Below, one piece after another: positions 24,886-34,490 of a DNA stretch of 64,000 nt. Source of the stretch: Flavobacterium sp. CECT 9288 (GTDB lineage Bacteria > Bacteroidota > Bacteroidia > Flavobacteriales > Flavobacteriaceae). The position numbers were made by a program, and so were the translations under genes. Position 1 is the stretch's first letter, and each line of letters begins with the position of its first letter. A model generated the notes under the pieces. The model did no database searches. It had not been told where the DNA came from and worked only from the letters and a program-made list of their open reading frames with translations. The stretch covers positions 1,550,001-1,614,000 of the forward strand of contig NZ_OU957226.1 of assembly GCF_918731615.1 (NCBI RefSeq), given 5' to 3'.

Positions 24886-25953
24886 TTAGTTTTTATAATC
24901 TTGAAATGCTTGAAGAATCATTTCATTTTCAACCAATTGATTTATTTTGATTTTACCAATGCCTTCGATTAAGGCAAATTGTATCTCTCCAAATTCATTT
25001 TTCTTGTCATGAACTAGTAATTCAAGTATAGGATCTATGTCTTTTTGATCAAATACTATATCCTCATAAATGTGTTTAATACACGCTTTTATTTGAGAAT
25101 ATTCGTCTACTTTCAATAGCCCTTTTTGCCATGAAAGATAACTTTCTAATATCATACCAGCTGCTATTGCCTCTCCATGTAGAAGTGTTTTTTTAGAATC
25201 GTTTTCCAGAAAATAGCTTTCAATAGCATGGCCTAATGTATGTCCAAAATTAAGCGATTTTCTAATATTATTTTCTGTAGGGTCTTGCATTACTATTTCA
25301 TTTTTGATTTCAACAGATCGATATATGAGATTGTCAAAATCAGCAAAATCAAATGCATCAAGATCGGTAAATGTTTTCCAATAACTTGCATCATAAATTA
25401 AGCCATGTTTAAGCATTTCTGCAAGACCAGAACGCATTTCGTTTTGTGGTACGGTTTCTAAATATTGTGTATCTATCAATACCATTTTAGGAACATTAAT
25501 AACCCCAATTTGATTTTTGAGATTACCAAGATCAACACCATTTTTTCCACCTACAGAAGCATCAACCATAGCCAAAAGAGTGGTAGGGATGTGGATAAAT
25601 TCAATACCTCTTTTAAAAGTAGATGCAACAAAGCCTCCTAAATCTGTAACTACACCACCACCTAAATTGAGAACTAGTGATTTTCTATCGGCTTTTAATT
25701 CTGTTAAAACATTCCAAATTTGAACACATGTTTCAATATTTTTATTTTCCTCTCCAGATTCAAATTCTATAATTTCAATTGTTAAATCAGTTTCTAAATT
25801 TGATAGAAAAATTGGTAAACAGTGTTCATTTGTATGATTATCTACAATAATAAAAATATTAGAAAATTTATTATTACTAATATATTCATTAAGCGCTGTA
25901 TAAGCATTTTCATTGAAGTATATGGGATAGTTATTGGCGTGTATGGTTTGCAT
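24886..25953 (-). CDS. aroB: 3-dehydroquinate synthase
   Basis: 355 residues, full length. Second step of the shikimate pathway, converting DAHP to 3-dehydroquinate with NAD and zinc. Visible: the NAD loop LNLGGGVVTDLGGFVASTFKRG, PTTLLAMVDASVGGKNGVDL, and zinc ligands in the NFGHTLGHAIES motif and LLHGEAIAAGM. It starts 8 bases after the stop of the O-antigen-ligase-like gene, so it shares that message even though the functions differ. Confidence 0.96.
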   Translation of the reverse strand: MQTIHANNYPIYFNENAYTALNEYISNNKFSNIFIIVDNHTNEHCLPIFLSNLETDLTIEIIEFESGEENKNIETCVQIWNVLTELKADRKSLVLNLGGGVVTDLGGFVASTFKRGIEFIHIPTTLLAMVDASVGGKNGVDLGNLKNQIGVINVPKMVLIDTQYLETVPQNEMRSGLAEMLKHGLIYDASYWKTFTDLDAFDFADFDNLIYRSVEIKNEIVMQDPTENNIRKSLNFGHTLGHAIESYFLENDSKKTLLHGEAIAAGMILESYLSWQKGLLKVDEYSQIKACIKHIYEDIVFDQKDIDPILELLVHDKKNEFGEIQFALIEGIGKIKINQLVENEMILQAFQDYKN

Positions 25954-25961
25954 TTTTATTT

Positions 25962-28289
25962 TTATTTACAAAGTTTATTAAAGAGGTCTGTTGTTCCTGG
26001 ATAATTTTTATTAACTGCAATCCCTAGGTACTTACAAGCATTTATTTTGTCTTGCATTTTATAATAACAACCTGAAAGCAAATATTCGGTTTTACCATCA
26101 TTTAGTGTTGGTTCGTTTACTATTTTTAGCAAATAACTAATAGCGGTTTCACTTCTATTTAAACTAAAATAACAAACGGCTATATCTTGGTAAATTACCT
26201 TTTTTTCGGGATGTAACGCTAGTTCTTTTTCATAAAGTACAATAGCTTTTTCAAATTGTTTAGCGTCTCCCAATTTTTTTGCCTCAATCATATAATTTAT
26301 TGTTTTTGGGGCATTTTCTAGAGGTTCAGAAGTATTGTTTTGAATAGTAGAAGCTGATGTTTCTTGATTTATTTTTTTAGTTAATGTAGAATCATTAGGA
26401 TAAATTTTCACCCCTTCTTTGATAAAAGCCTCTATTTTGTTTGGATTGTAACCCGCCTGTTTGAGAGCAACTGCTGTATTTTTCCAGTTCGAAGGCATAC
26501 TTCTATATTGACTAAAAAGTTTGTGTAGCTTAAATATTTCAGCAGTATCCTTATGTACAACTGCCATTCTAAGGCCATCTAAATAAAAATTAAGTGTTCT
26601 TGGTCTAGCATAAAAAGCTGATTTTACGTACTCATAAGCTTTTTGTTGATTGCCTTTTAATTTTTCTATTTTATGTAAATACCAATTTGAAATACCCATA
26701 AATGGATTTATTGTATTTGATAATTTAAAATATTTTTCAGCTTCCTCTAAGTTATTCTCATTAAACAATGCAATTGCTGTGTGTTGGTAAAATGTTTCTC
26801 CATAAATACCTACTCTTGTAATAGCTGGGAATTCATTAAGGATTGCATTAGAAGATACTGGGGTTTTATCAAATTTTATTCTGTATTCTAACTGAGCAGC
26901 TCTCCAGTCCATAAAAGAGACGCAAGTTGTAACCACGCTAACAATAATTAAAAGTAAACCTAACTTTTGTGAGCTACTATTTACAGCTAAATACTTGGTT
27001 GAATTTAAAACTGTAAATACAATCATCAATGCAAAAGCCAGTTGCATTGTAGGTCTGTACAACGGAAAGTTAAAAAAGGCATCTATGAAATACCCTGTAA
27101 AAAGCATTAAAACAAGTAATGAAATAGTTTTATCGGTATCGTTTTTTGTGAAAATATTTTTAGCGTTGATAAAAAATATTAAAACAAAAAGACTCAAATA
27201 GACTAAGCCGTTAATAATTCCCGTTTCGGCTGCAATTTCAAGTAAATCGTTGTGAGTATGTGAAGAAATTAATGCTTCATCAATGGTGGTTCTTTCATAA
27301 GGAATACTTTCAACTCTCCAATTTCCTAGACCGATGCCCGTTATGGGGTCTTTTGAAATCATTTTCGCTGCATTGTTCCAATAATTCAACCTCGCAGATG
27401 CAGAAGCTTCATTTGTATCTGCAATTTGCACAATTCTAGTACTTACGGATTCAAACCTTCCAACACTATCACTATTTTTAAAAACGATACTACTTAAAAA
27501 AACAGCCAACGCTATTGGAATTAGAATATAGATTGTTTGTTCAGCTGTTTTTTTCGCGAATGAATGTATTTTAAAATAGACTATTAGAAAGACTACAACT
27601 TGAAAAAATAACCCCAAATAAGCAGCTCTAGAACTAATTAAGATTACTGTAAAACTTGCTAGCAACAAACATAAAGCTAAAAACCATTTCTTCCAGTTGT
27701 TGTAGTGTAAAATTCCTAGTACTAAAAAAGGAATTTTAACATTAAGACTCGCTGCAAAAATATTAACGTTTCCTGTATTCCCTTTTAAGTTGTTTAAAGC
27801 ATTAGTTACACTTTCAAAGTCTTGCAATATAGTACTTAATTGAAATACGGTTTGTAAAAAAACACTTATTCCCACAAGCACAGCAATATGATACAATAAA
27901 TGCAATTTATCTCTAAATAAAAGAATCAAATTAAGAATCATTACAACAACAATCAGTAATTGAATAAAGCTATTGATTGACAGTGAAAGATTTTTACTAA
28001 AAAATAGTGAGCAACCACAAAGAATAATAAACAAAAAATAGATTTTTAAAACTAAACCTTCACTAGAGAAGAATTTAGTCTTTTTGTAAGCTACTTTTTT
28101 ATTGCTAAAAAGGTAGAGTAATGCAACAATATTGACCACAGCCATGTAAACAAACTGCGTGTTTAGTATTTCAATACTTTTAAAATGAGGCAAAAAATCA
28201 ATCAAAAAATAACAAAAAAGAAAAAATAATGCCATGAAATTTTCATAAAATGAGCTTTGTACTGTATCGTTTTTAATTTCTGTATTCAT
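25962..28289 (-). CDS. O-antigen ligase/polymerase-like membrane protein with TPR tail
   Basis: 775 residues from the ATG at 28289; an in-frame TTG 27 bases upstream was rejected. Residues about 15-450 contain around 11-12 hydrophobic segments. Between them lies the Wzy_C/WaaL-type periplasmic loop with GIGLGNWRVESIPYE and SSHTHNDLLEIAAETGIINGL, which holds the conserved His of this family. Residues about 480-775 are soluble TPR-like repeats (for example NNLEEAEKYFKLSNTINPF and DAKQFEKAIVLYEKELALHPEKK). It could ligate or polymerise surface glycan, or glycosylate protein. No glycosyltransferase genes are adjacent. Confidence 0.8.
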   Translation of the reverse strand: MNTEIKNDTVQSSFYENFMALFFLFCYFLIDFLPHFKSIEILNTQFVYMAVVNIVALLYLFSNKKVAYKKTKFFSSEGLVLKIYFLFIILCGCSLFFSKNLSLSINSFIQLLIVVVMILNLILLFRDKLHLLYHIAVLVGISVFLQTVFQLSTILQDFESVTNALNNLKGNTGNVNIFAASLNVKIPFLVLGILHYNNWKKWFLALCLLLASFTVILISSRAAYLGLFFQVVVFLIVYFKIHSFAKKTAEQTIYILIPIALAVFLSSIVFKNSDSVGRFESVSTRIVQIADTNEASASARLNYWNNAAKMISKDPITGIGLGNWRVESIPYERTTIDEALISSHTHNDLLEIAAETGIINGLVYLSLFVLIFFINAKNIFTKNDTDKTISLLVLMLFTGYFIDAFFNFPLYRPTMQLAFALMIVFTVLNSTKYLAVNSSSQKLGLLLIIVSVVTTCVSFMDWRAAQLEYRIKFDKTPVSSNAILNEFPAITRVGIYGETFYQHTAIALFNENNLEEAEKYFKLSNTINPFMGISNWYLHKIEKLKGNQQKAYEYVKSAFYARPRTLNFYLDGLRMAVVHKDTAEIFKLHKLFSQYRSMPSNWKNTAVALKQAGYNPNKIEAFIKEGVKIYPNDSTLTKKINQETSASTIQNNTSEPLENAPKTINYMIEAKKLGDAKQFEKAIVLYEKELALHPEKKVIYQDIAVCYFSLNRSETAISYLLKIVNEPTLNDGKTEYLLSGCYYKMQDKINACKYLGIAVNKNYPGTTDLFNKLCK

Positions 28290-28551
28290 TTTAATTTTGG
28301 TAAGAATTAGTTTCAATATCTAAAGAGATACGCTAGGTTAATACTATTTTTATTTCTATTCAAAACACTTTAATTTACTCTTTTATTTTTTTTAAAAGGC
28401 ATTTGATAATTTCGCATTTTTGAATATAAAACTTTTAATTGTCAAATGTATAAATTTATCAATTCTTAAATTATTTAATACCATAAAAAAGTTCCTATTG
28501 CATTTTTCTTTTTTTTGACATCAAATTTTATAAAAATATTCAAAGTCTGCC

Positions 28552-28559
28552 TATATTTG
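28552..28559 (+). promoter_or_regulatory. Possible -7 box (TATATTTG) for proline dehydrogenase
   Basis: TATATTTG lies 19 bases before the ATG at 28579. No TTG at the expected distance, so only half of the consensus is met. Confidence 0.4.
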
Positions 28560-28578
28560 TATAAAATTAGAACAGATA

Positions 28579-29748
28579 ATGGAAAAGATATTTGATAATA
28601 CACAAGTTGCCTTTGCATTAAAAAGCGATACAGAACTTGATCGTGCATATTTTTTATTTAAAATGATAGCTAATCAACCTCTTGTTAGAATAGGAACAGC
28701 AGTTACCAATTTTGCAATCAAAGCAAATTTACCAGTAGAAGGATTAATAAGAGCAACGGTTTTTGATCATTTTTGTGGAGGTGTTAACGAAATGGACTGT
28801 CTTAGCGTTGTTGATAAAATGTTTACTAAAGGCGTGACTTCTGTATTGGATTACTCAGTAGAAGGAAAAGAAGAAGAAGATCAGTTTGATGCTGCTTTGA
28901 AAATGACATTAAAAACAATCGACTTTGCTAAGAAAAGAGATGCAATTCCTTTTGCCGTTTTTAAACCAACAGGTTTTGGACGATTTGAATTGTATGAAAA
29001 GCTAGGTAACAATGAGAAATTAAATGAAGAAGAACAAATTGAATGGAATAGAGTGGTAGCTCGATTTGATTTGGTTTGTAAGGAAGCTCATGAAAAAAAT
29101 GTATCATTATTAATAGATGGTGAAGAAAGTTGGATGCAAGATGCTGCCGATGATCTTGTTACTCAAATGATGCGCAAATACAATAAAGAAAAAGCAATTG
29201 TTTTTAATACTTTACAAATGTACCGTTGGGACCGATTGGATTACCTGAAAAAATTACATGAGCAAGCTAAAAATGAAGGATTTCATATAGGTATGAAAAT
29301 AGTTCGTGGTGCGTATATGGAGAAAGAAAATGTACGTGCTCAAGAAAAAGGATATCCTACACCTATTTGTGCCTCAAAAGAAGCTACAGATGTTAATTAT
29401 GATGCGGCCATTAGTTACATGACTGAAAACTTAGATATGATGTCAATATTTGCTGGTACTCACAATGAGTCAAGCACGTATACACTCATGAATTTAATGC
29501 ATGAAAAAGGAATTAAATCTAATGATAATAGAATATGGTTTGGGCAATTATACGGCATGAGTGATAATATCAGTTATAATCTAGCCAATTCAAATTATAA
29601 TGTTTCTAAATATTTACCTTTTGGTCCTGTAAGAGACGTTATGCCTTATTTAATTCGTCGTGCGGAAGAAAATACATCAGTAGCTGGTCAAACAAGCCGC
29701 GAGTTAATGATGATTAAAGCGGAAAGAAATAGAAGAAAAGGAAAATAA
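28579..29748 (+). CDS. Proline dehydrogenase (monofunctional)
   Basis: 389 residues. The FAD-dependent TIM-barrel enzyme oxidises proline to pyrroline-5-carboxylate. Motifs: VFKPTGFGRF, LLIDGEESWMQ, ALKMTLKTIDFAKKR, GMKIVRGAYMEKEN and the C-terminal YLIRRAEENTSVAGQTSRE with the Arg pair that holds the proline carboxylate. No P5C dehydrogenase domain or gene is present here, so the second step is elsewhere. Own promoter region and strong terminator: single-gene transcript. Confidence 0.93.
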   Translation: MEKIFDNTQVAFALKSDTELDRAYFLFKMIANQPLVRIGTAVTNFAIKANLPVEGLIRATVFDHFCGGVNEMDCLSVVDKMFTKGVTSVLDYSVEGKEEEDQFDAALKMTLKTIDFAKKRDAIPFAVFKPTGFGRFELYEKLGNNEKLNEEEQIEWNRVVARFDLVCKEAHEKNVSLLIDGEESWMQDAADDLVTQMMRKYNKEKAIVFNTLQMYRWDRLDYLKKLHEQAKNEGFHIGMKIVRGAYMEKENVRAQEKGYPTPICASKEATDVNYDAAISYMTENLDMMSIFAGTHNESSTYTLMNLMHEKGIKSNDNRIWFGQLYGMSDNISYNLANSNYNVSKYLPFGPVRDVMPYLIRRAEENTSVAGQTSRELMMIKAERNRRKGK

Positions 29749-29755
29749 TAAAACC

Positions 29756-29794
29756 AAAAAACTCCAATTTGTTATCAAATTGGAGTTTTTTTTG
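29756..29794. terminator. Strong bidirectional terminator
   Basis: 16-base-pair perfect stem, 29756-29771 with 29776-29791, loop of 4 bases (TTAT), A/T-run flanks. Serves proline dehydrogenase (+) and the ABC transporter (-). Confidence 0.88.
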
Positions 29795-29808
29795 GTTCTA
29801 AAAATAAT

Positions 29809-31596
29809 TTAAGAATTACTAAACTGCAGGTTGCTTAAATTTTTATAAATTCCATTTTCAAGGACAATTAAATCTTGATGTGTTCCTTTTTCGGCAATTA
29901 TACCATTATCTAAAACTAATATTTGATCAGCAGAGCGAATTGTTGAAAGTCTATGTGCAATAATAATACTGGTTCTACCTTCCATTAAAATTTCAAGAGC
30001 TTCTTGAACTAATTTTTCACTTTCACTATCAAGAGCTGAAGTTGCTTCATCTAGGATTAAAACTCTAGGATTTTTCAATAAAGCTCTAGCAATTGCAATG
30101 CGTTGACGTTGTCCGCCTGAAAGTTTTATTCCTCTTTCACCTACTATTGTCTCAAATTTTTCTGGAAAACTTTCTATAAATTGATATGCATTAGCTTGTT
30201 TTGCAGCCACTAAAATTTCTTGGTCCGTTGCATTAGGTTTTCCGTAAGCAATATTCTCTTTAATAGTTCCTCCAAAAAGAATAACATCTTGAGGAACAAT
30301 ACTCATATTACCGCGAAGGTTTTCAAGATCGTAGTCGTAAATACTTTTTCCATCAATTAAAATTTCGCCATTATCAATATTATAAAAACGAAGCAGGAGT
30401 GAAGCTATTGTAGATTTCCCCGTTCCACTAGGTCCTACAATTGCTATTTTTTGACCAAAACTAGCCGAAAAATTCACGTTTTTCAAAACTTTTATTTCCT
30501 TTCTTGATGGATAACTAAATGCAACATTTTTAAATTCTACTGTTCCCTTTATTTTTTGTACTTCAACTTTCTCTTTGTTAGAGTTTATTTTTTCTGGAGT
30601 TTCGTCAAGCAGTTCAAAAACACGTTCTGTAGCTCCTATTGCTTTTTGAATTTGTGCATAAAGCTCTGCTATACCGCCAAAAGATGCGCCTACAAAGGTG
30701 GAGTATAATACAAATGAAATCAATTGACCCACACTCATTTCGCCACTAATACTCAAATGAACTCCGTACCAAACTACGGCCACAATAGCCCCAAAAAGGC
30801 AGAAAATTATAAAGGAAGCAAAATAACCGCGATATTTTCCACCTTTTATTGCAATTGAAACAACTTCTTTAATTTTTAAATTGTATCGAGCAATTTCATA
30901 CCATTCATTCGCAAAGGCCTTTACAATACTAATACCTTGCATTGTTTCTTCTACAATAACCTGACTTTCAGCTACTTTATCTTGAACATTTTTAGAATAT
31001 TTTCTGATAAATCTACCGAATACAACAGCTGCAATTGCAACCAGCGGTACAACAGATAACATCAATAAGGTAAGCTTTATACTTTCATTAGCTAATAGAA
31101 GTACTCCTCCAACAATTAAGATAAACTGGCGTAAAAATTCAGCAATGGTTGATGTAAGTGTATCTTGTATTTGCGTAATATCTGAGCTAATACGACTATT
31201 AAGTTCTCCTACACGTTTTTGTGAAAAGAATGACATCGGTAATTTTACCAAATTTGAATAAAGCGCTAACCTAAGATTTGCTAGAGTATTTTCAGTAAAA
31301 TTCACAAATAAAGACAATCTAAAAAAGGAGAAAATAGATTGAAGAAATAAGATAACAAGCAATCCGCCTGCAATTAGGTTTGCTTGGTCATTGTCTTTAT
31401 TCTTAACACAATCAATTAGCATTCCCATCAGCTTAGGAAATGCCAGAGCCGTACCCCCCGTAAAAACTAAAAAAAGTAAACCTACATAAAATTTCCATTG
31501 ATGCTTTCCAGCAAAACGAAAAATAACAGTTGCTTTTTGCAGAGATGATGCCGTAATTTTCGATTTTGGTAAATCGTTTTCTTTGAACCTAGCCAT
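29809..31596 (-). CDS. ABC exporter, fused permease-ATPase (MsbA-like)
   Basis: 595 residues from the ATG at 31596; an in-frame TTG at 31617 adds only 7 residues. Residues 1-330 are a type I exporter membrane domain with six hydrophobic helices. The ATPase has Walker A GPSGTGKST (about 388-396), signature LSGGQRQR (about 492-499) and Walker B VLILDEATSALD, ending IIAHRLSTIRSADQILVL. This half-transporter layout homodimerises; MsbA-type lipid flippase or a drug exporter are both possible. No accessory genes nearby. Confidence 0.88.
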   Translation of the reverse strand: MARFKENDLPKSKITASSLQKATVIFRFAGKHQWKFYVGLLFLVFTGGTALAFPKLMGMLIDCVKNKDNDQANLIAGGLLVILFLQSIFSFFRLSLFVNFTENTLANLRLALYSNLVKLPMSFFSQKRVGELNSRISSDITQIQDTLTSTIAEFLRQFILIVGGVLLLANESIKLTLLMLSVVPLVAIAAVVFGRFIRKYSKNVQDKVAESQVIVEETMQGISIVKAFANEWYEIARYNLKIKEVVSIAIKGGKYRGYFASFIIFCLFGAIVAVVWYGVHLSISGEMSVGQLISFVLYSTFVGASFGGIAELYAQIQKAIGATERVFELLDETPEKINSNKEKVEVQKIKGTVEFKNVAFSYPSRKEIKVLKNVNFSASFGQKIAIVGPSGTGKSTIASLLLRFYNIDNGEILIDGKSIYDYDLENLRGNMSIVPQDVILFGGTIKENIAYGKPNATDQEILVAAKQANAYQFIESFPEKFETIVGERGIKLSGGQRQRIAIARALLKNPRVLILDEATSALDSESEKLVQEALEILMEGRTSIIIAHRLSTIRSADQILVLDNGIIAEKGTHQDLIVLENGIYKNLSNLQFSNS

Positions 31597-31739
31597 TGAT
31601 ATTTGTTTATACTGCAAATGTAGGACTAACAGATATCAATACAAAACATATCATGTGTTTCGTTTTATTTGTAGAATTCTGTCTGCTAGATTATTACAAT
31701 TTAATTCAATTTTTTTTTTGATTTTTTTTCAAAAAGGCC

Positions 31740-31769
31740 TTGCAGAATCAAATTCTAACACTATATTTG
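31740..31769 (+). promoter_or_regulatory. Promoter of tRNA-Val
   Basis: TTG (31740-31742), 19 bases, TATATTTG (31762-31769). Full consensus match 38 bases before the mature tRNA 5' end. Confidence 0.7.
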
Positions 31770-31807
31770 CACTCGCAATAAGGTAATGATGGCAACCTAA
31801 TAAAATA

Positions 31808-31882
31808 GGGCGATTAGCTCAGCTGGTTCAGAGCACCTCGTTTACACCGAGGGGGTCGGGGGTTCGAACCCCTCATCGCCCA
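31808..31882 (+). tRNA. tRNA-Val (anticodon UAC)
   Basis: A 75-base cloverleaf: acceptor GGGCGAT (31808-31814) pairs with ATCGCCC (31875-31881) plus discriminator A. D arm has AGCTCAGCTGG. The anticodon arm is CCTCG-TTTACAC-CGAGG with anticodon TAC at 31843-31845, and the T arm is GGGGG-TTCGAAC-CCCTC. The 3' CCA is not encoded. Promoter upstream and hairpin terminator downstream make it a single-gene unit. Confidence 0.97.
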
Positions 31883-31888
31883 CAAGAT

Positions 31889-31918
31889 AAACTCCATTAG
31901 AAATAATGGAGTTTTTTA
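31889..31918 (+). terminator. Terminator after tRNA-Val
   Basis: Stem AAACTCCATTA (31889-31899) with TAATGGAGTTT (31904-31914), GAAA tetraloop, then T run. Confidence 0.88.
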
Positions 31919-32017
31919 TTTTCTAAAATATTTTTCTATTCTTCATTTATTTTTTTTTAAAATTCCAATAAACTATAAAAATAGAAAGTCGCAAGTGTAT
32001 TAAAAAAACAAATCTAT

Positions 32018-33457
32018 TTATCTGTTCAAACATCTTCCCCTTGGTTCATCACCCTCATGAAGCACAATTTCGGAATGCAAAAACTGAGCTGCAGCTGCAG
32101 AGTCATTTACTTTTGTAGCACTACGTTCTAACATTTCTAATTCAAACTCGGTTAATACAATTTCCCTTATTCCAACTTTTCTCCATTGCGATAATGGCCT
32201 GCATCCTCTTGTTATTACGCGAGCCAAATAAAGTGCATCAAGCAAAGCTTGATTCGCACCTTGACCTTTAAATGGACTCATAGGATGAGCTGCATCTCCA
32301 ATTAAGGTTACTGGTCCGGCTTTCGCCAAAATCTCCGACTTAAGTAATTCTCGGTCATAAACAGGATAGCCTGAAATCTGAGCTTCTAGTGTTGCTAGTA
32401 AAATTTGAGGAATAGGATTATGCCACAGTGTTCTACGACACGCTTCTTCTTTTAATGCTTGAGCTCCTTGAGCACTCAAAGCCTTAGCTTCTTCTTCGGG
32501 CATTGGGAAACTCAATTGCCACATTACTGAGTATGAATCATAAGGCATAACATAGATTCGTTCTTTGCCATTGGCAGTTTGAAATACAGTAGCCGAATCA
32601 AGTAGCGGACTATCGAGACCTTCAAGGGTTTTTAAAGGGCAAATACCTAATATTACAATACAACCGAGATAGCGTAAAGTACTACTATCATCACCAATCA
32701 GTAACCTCCGTACCGAACTACGAATTCCATCGGCCCCAACGACGAGGTCTGCTTTATAGCTTTTTATTTTTCCATCCACTTGAAAGTTTAAATCAATACT
32801 TTCATCGTTACATATTTTAAAATCTGTTAATTGGTGACCCCAATGTATTGGATCATGCCCGCCTAACTGCTCCAGAAGTGCTAAGCGCAAAGATTGTCGT
32901 GCAATATGAATGTTGGTGCGTTTTTGAAAAGTTTTCGCATCCGATTGTATCCATTTTCTAACTCCCCATTCGCCAATAACTGTTCCATCAATCGTGTGAA
33001 CTACATGTCTTGTTGAAACTACTCCTTCATTTAATGAAATGATTCCCAAGCCTTCAATAGCTTTGCTGGCTTGTTGCAAAGTAAGCCCGTAACCTTGAGA
33101 TCTTGCTTCAAAGTTGTTATCGCGTTCAAATATTGTAAAAGGAATTCCACGATGTAAACAAGCAACAGCAAGAGCAACTCCGCCAATACCACCGCCAATA
33201 ATGGCAACATGTGGGTAATTTTCTTTGTCTGCTTTTGGTGCATGTATCGTTTTAACTAAGCCAGATCCGCTGCAGTGTGAGCAAGCATACAAGTGTCCTT
33301 TGGGTGGGGTTGGAGCTGGCTTATCTTGATTGTTTTTGTTAAAAATCTCTAGTTCAATTAAATATTTATTTCGAACCTTCTTACTTAGCCCTTTACTTTT
33401 TTTACCACGTCCTTTACATTCGAGACAAAGAGTCCAATATGTTTTTGTATTTTCCAC
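32018..33457 (-). CDS. FAD-dependent monooxygenase with N-terminal DnaJ-like zinc module
   Basis: 479 residues with a GTG start at 33457; no in-frame ATG lies nearby and the zinc motif begins at residue 11. Residues 11-18 (CLECKGRG) and 59-66 (CSHCSGSG) are a pair of CxxCxGxG motifs exactly like the DnaJ central domain. The remainder is a group A flavin hydroxylase: GGGIGG (88-93), GADGIRS (241-247) and LIGDAAHPMSPFKGQGANQALLDA (385-408). Substrate unknown. The gene looks richer in G and C than its neighbours, hinting at acquisition. It is not close to Tet(X) outside the shared flavin motifs. Confidence 0.82.
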   Translation of the reverse strand: MENTKTYWTLCLECKGRGKKSKGLSKKVRNKYLIELEIFNKNNQDKPAPTPPKGHLYACSHCSGSGLVKTIHAPKADKENYPHVAIIGGGIGGVALAVACLHRGIPFTIFERDNNFEARSQGYGLTLQQASKAIEGLGIISLNEGVVSTRHVVHTIDGTVIGEWGVRKWIQSDAKTFQKRTNIHIARQSLRLALLEQLGGHDPIHWGHQLTDFKICNDESIDLNFQVDGKIKSYKADLVVGADGIRSSVRRLLIGDDSSTLRYLGCIVILGICPLKTLEGLDSPLLDSATVFQTANGKERIYVMPYDSYSVMWQLSFPMPEEEAKALSAQGAQALKEEACRRTLWHNPIPQILLATLEAQISGYPVYDRELLKSEILAKAGPVTLIGDAAHPMSPFKGQGANQALLDALYLARVITRGCRPLSQWRKVGIREIVLTEFELEMLERSATKVNDSAAAAQFLHSEIVLHEGDEPRGRCLNR

Positions 33458-33536
33458 TATTCTCGTTACTTTTTTTCTAAAACAAATTACACTTTTGATT
33501 TGACTTATTTTAAAGAATTACAAAAAAGATGTTCAT

Positions 33537-34469
33537 TTAATCTAATGTCAAGGCACCCAAAATTTCTTCTGACAAAAAGGGTCCACCCGGATATTGAGCC
33601 GTATAATCTAAGTTCATCCAAATTTGCCCGCGTTCATCAACGTGATAATGTAATTTTTGATTGGCGCTTTCCTTGGGGAAAAGAATATTCTTGATCAAAA
33701 AATTGACTTTTTCTAAATCGGCTTCAGTTCCAATTAAAATTTCTGGATAAATGTGTCCTGTCGTGTGTATCAGTCGTGGTGTTCCACCAATGGATTTGAT
33801 AGTTGCTGCCATTAAAATAGAATGATCGTCACAATCTCCTGAAAAATAAAGCAAAGATTCTGATGCAGTTGCAATGTAATCACGCGCTTTTGGGTCGCTT
33901 ACGTAATTCCAACGGCTATTAATTTCTTTAAAAACGGCAAAACATTGAATAATGGTTCTGTAATCTGAATAGCCTTTTAGTCCTTTAAAATGCTTATTCG
34001 TGGCCATTAAGGCAAAATTTCTAATTTTTGGATTTTGATATTCTATTGCGTTGACAATTTTTGATTTATTTGGAAAAGGCAACAATTTTGCAATGATAAT
34101 ATCTTGAGGATATGGATTATCAGACATGGTGTAAAGCATGGAATTGTAATCTTCATAAACACTATTAAAACCATAATTACCAATAGTAGAACCGTAAATT
34201 AAAGCAAGTAGGTAAACAAATATACAAAGTATGATAATGGTACGTAATAACCTTAAAATTAACTGAATTATTACGACCATAACGATAAAAATCACTACGC
34301 GATCAATGTTCAAAAACCAATTGGGATTGATTAAGTTTTGATGTAAAATGATAAAAAGAGGAATGGCAATTAATACATTCAGTACAAAAATGATCACATC
34401 ATCCCAAGGTTTTTTGACCTGAAAACGATGTTTAATTCCCTGAAAATTAATTTCTTTTTTTTGTATCAT
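33537..34469 (-). CDS. Membrane-anchored transglutaminase-like protein
   Basis: 310 residues. Two hydrophobic blocks (about 25-45 and 57-95) give two or three membrane segments. The C-terminal domain keeps a transglutaminase-like triad: C213 in SGDCDDHSIL, H239 in HTTGHIYPE and D288 in WMNLDYT. Such domains act as proteases or amidases rather than cross-linkers in bacteria. It is 21 bases downstream of the substrate-binding-like gene and likely in its message. Confidence 0.8.
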   Translation of the reverse strand: MIQKKEINFQGIKHRFQVKKPWDDVIIFVLNVLIAIPLFIILHQNLINPNWFLNIDRVVIFIVMVVIIQLILRLLRTIIILCIFVYLLALIYGSTIGNYGFNSVYEDYNSMLYTMSDNPYPQDIIIAKLLPFPNKSKIVNAIEYQNPKIRNFALMATNKHFKGLKGYSDYRTIIQCFAVFKEINSRWNYVSDPKARDYIATASESLLYFSGDCDDHSILMAATIKSIGGTPRLIHTTGHIYPEILIGTEADLEKVNFLIKNILFPKESANQKLHYHVDERGQIWMNLDYTAQYPGGPFLSEEILGALTLD

Positions 34470-34490
34470 AGTTACAATAAAAACAGTTCC

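Noticed and set aside
32018..33457. Tet(X)-type tetracycline destructase
   Set aside because: The flavin motifs are shared by all group A hydroxylases; the substrate region, the zinc module and length differ, and no resistance context is present.
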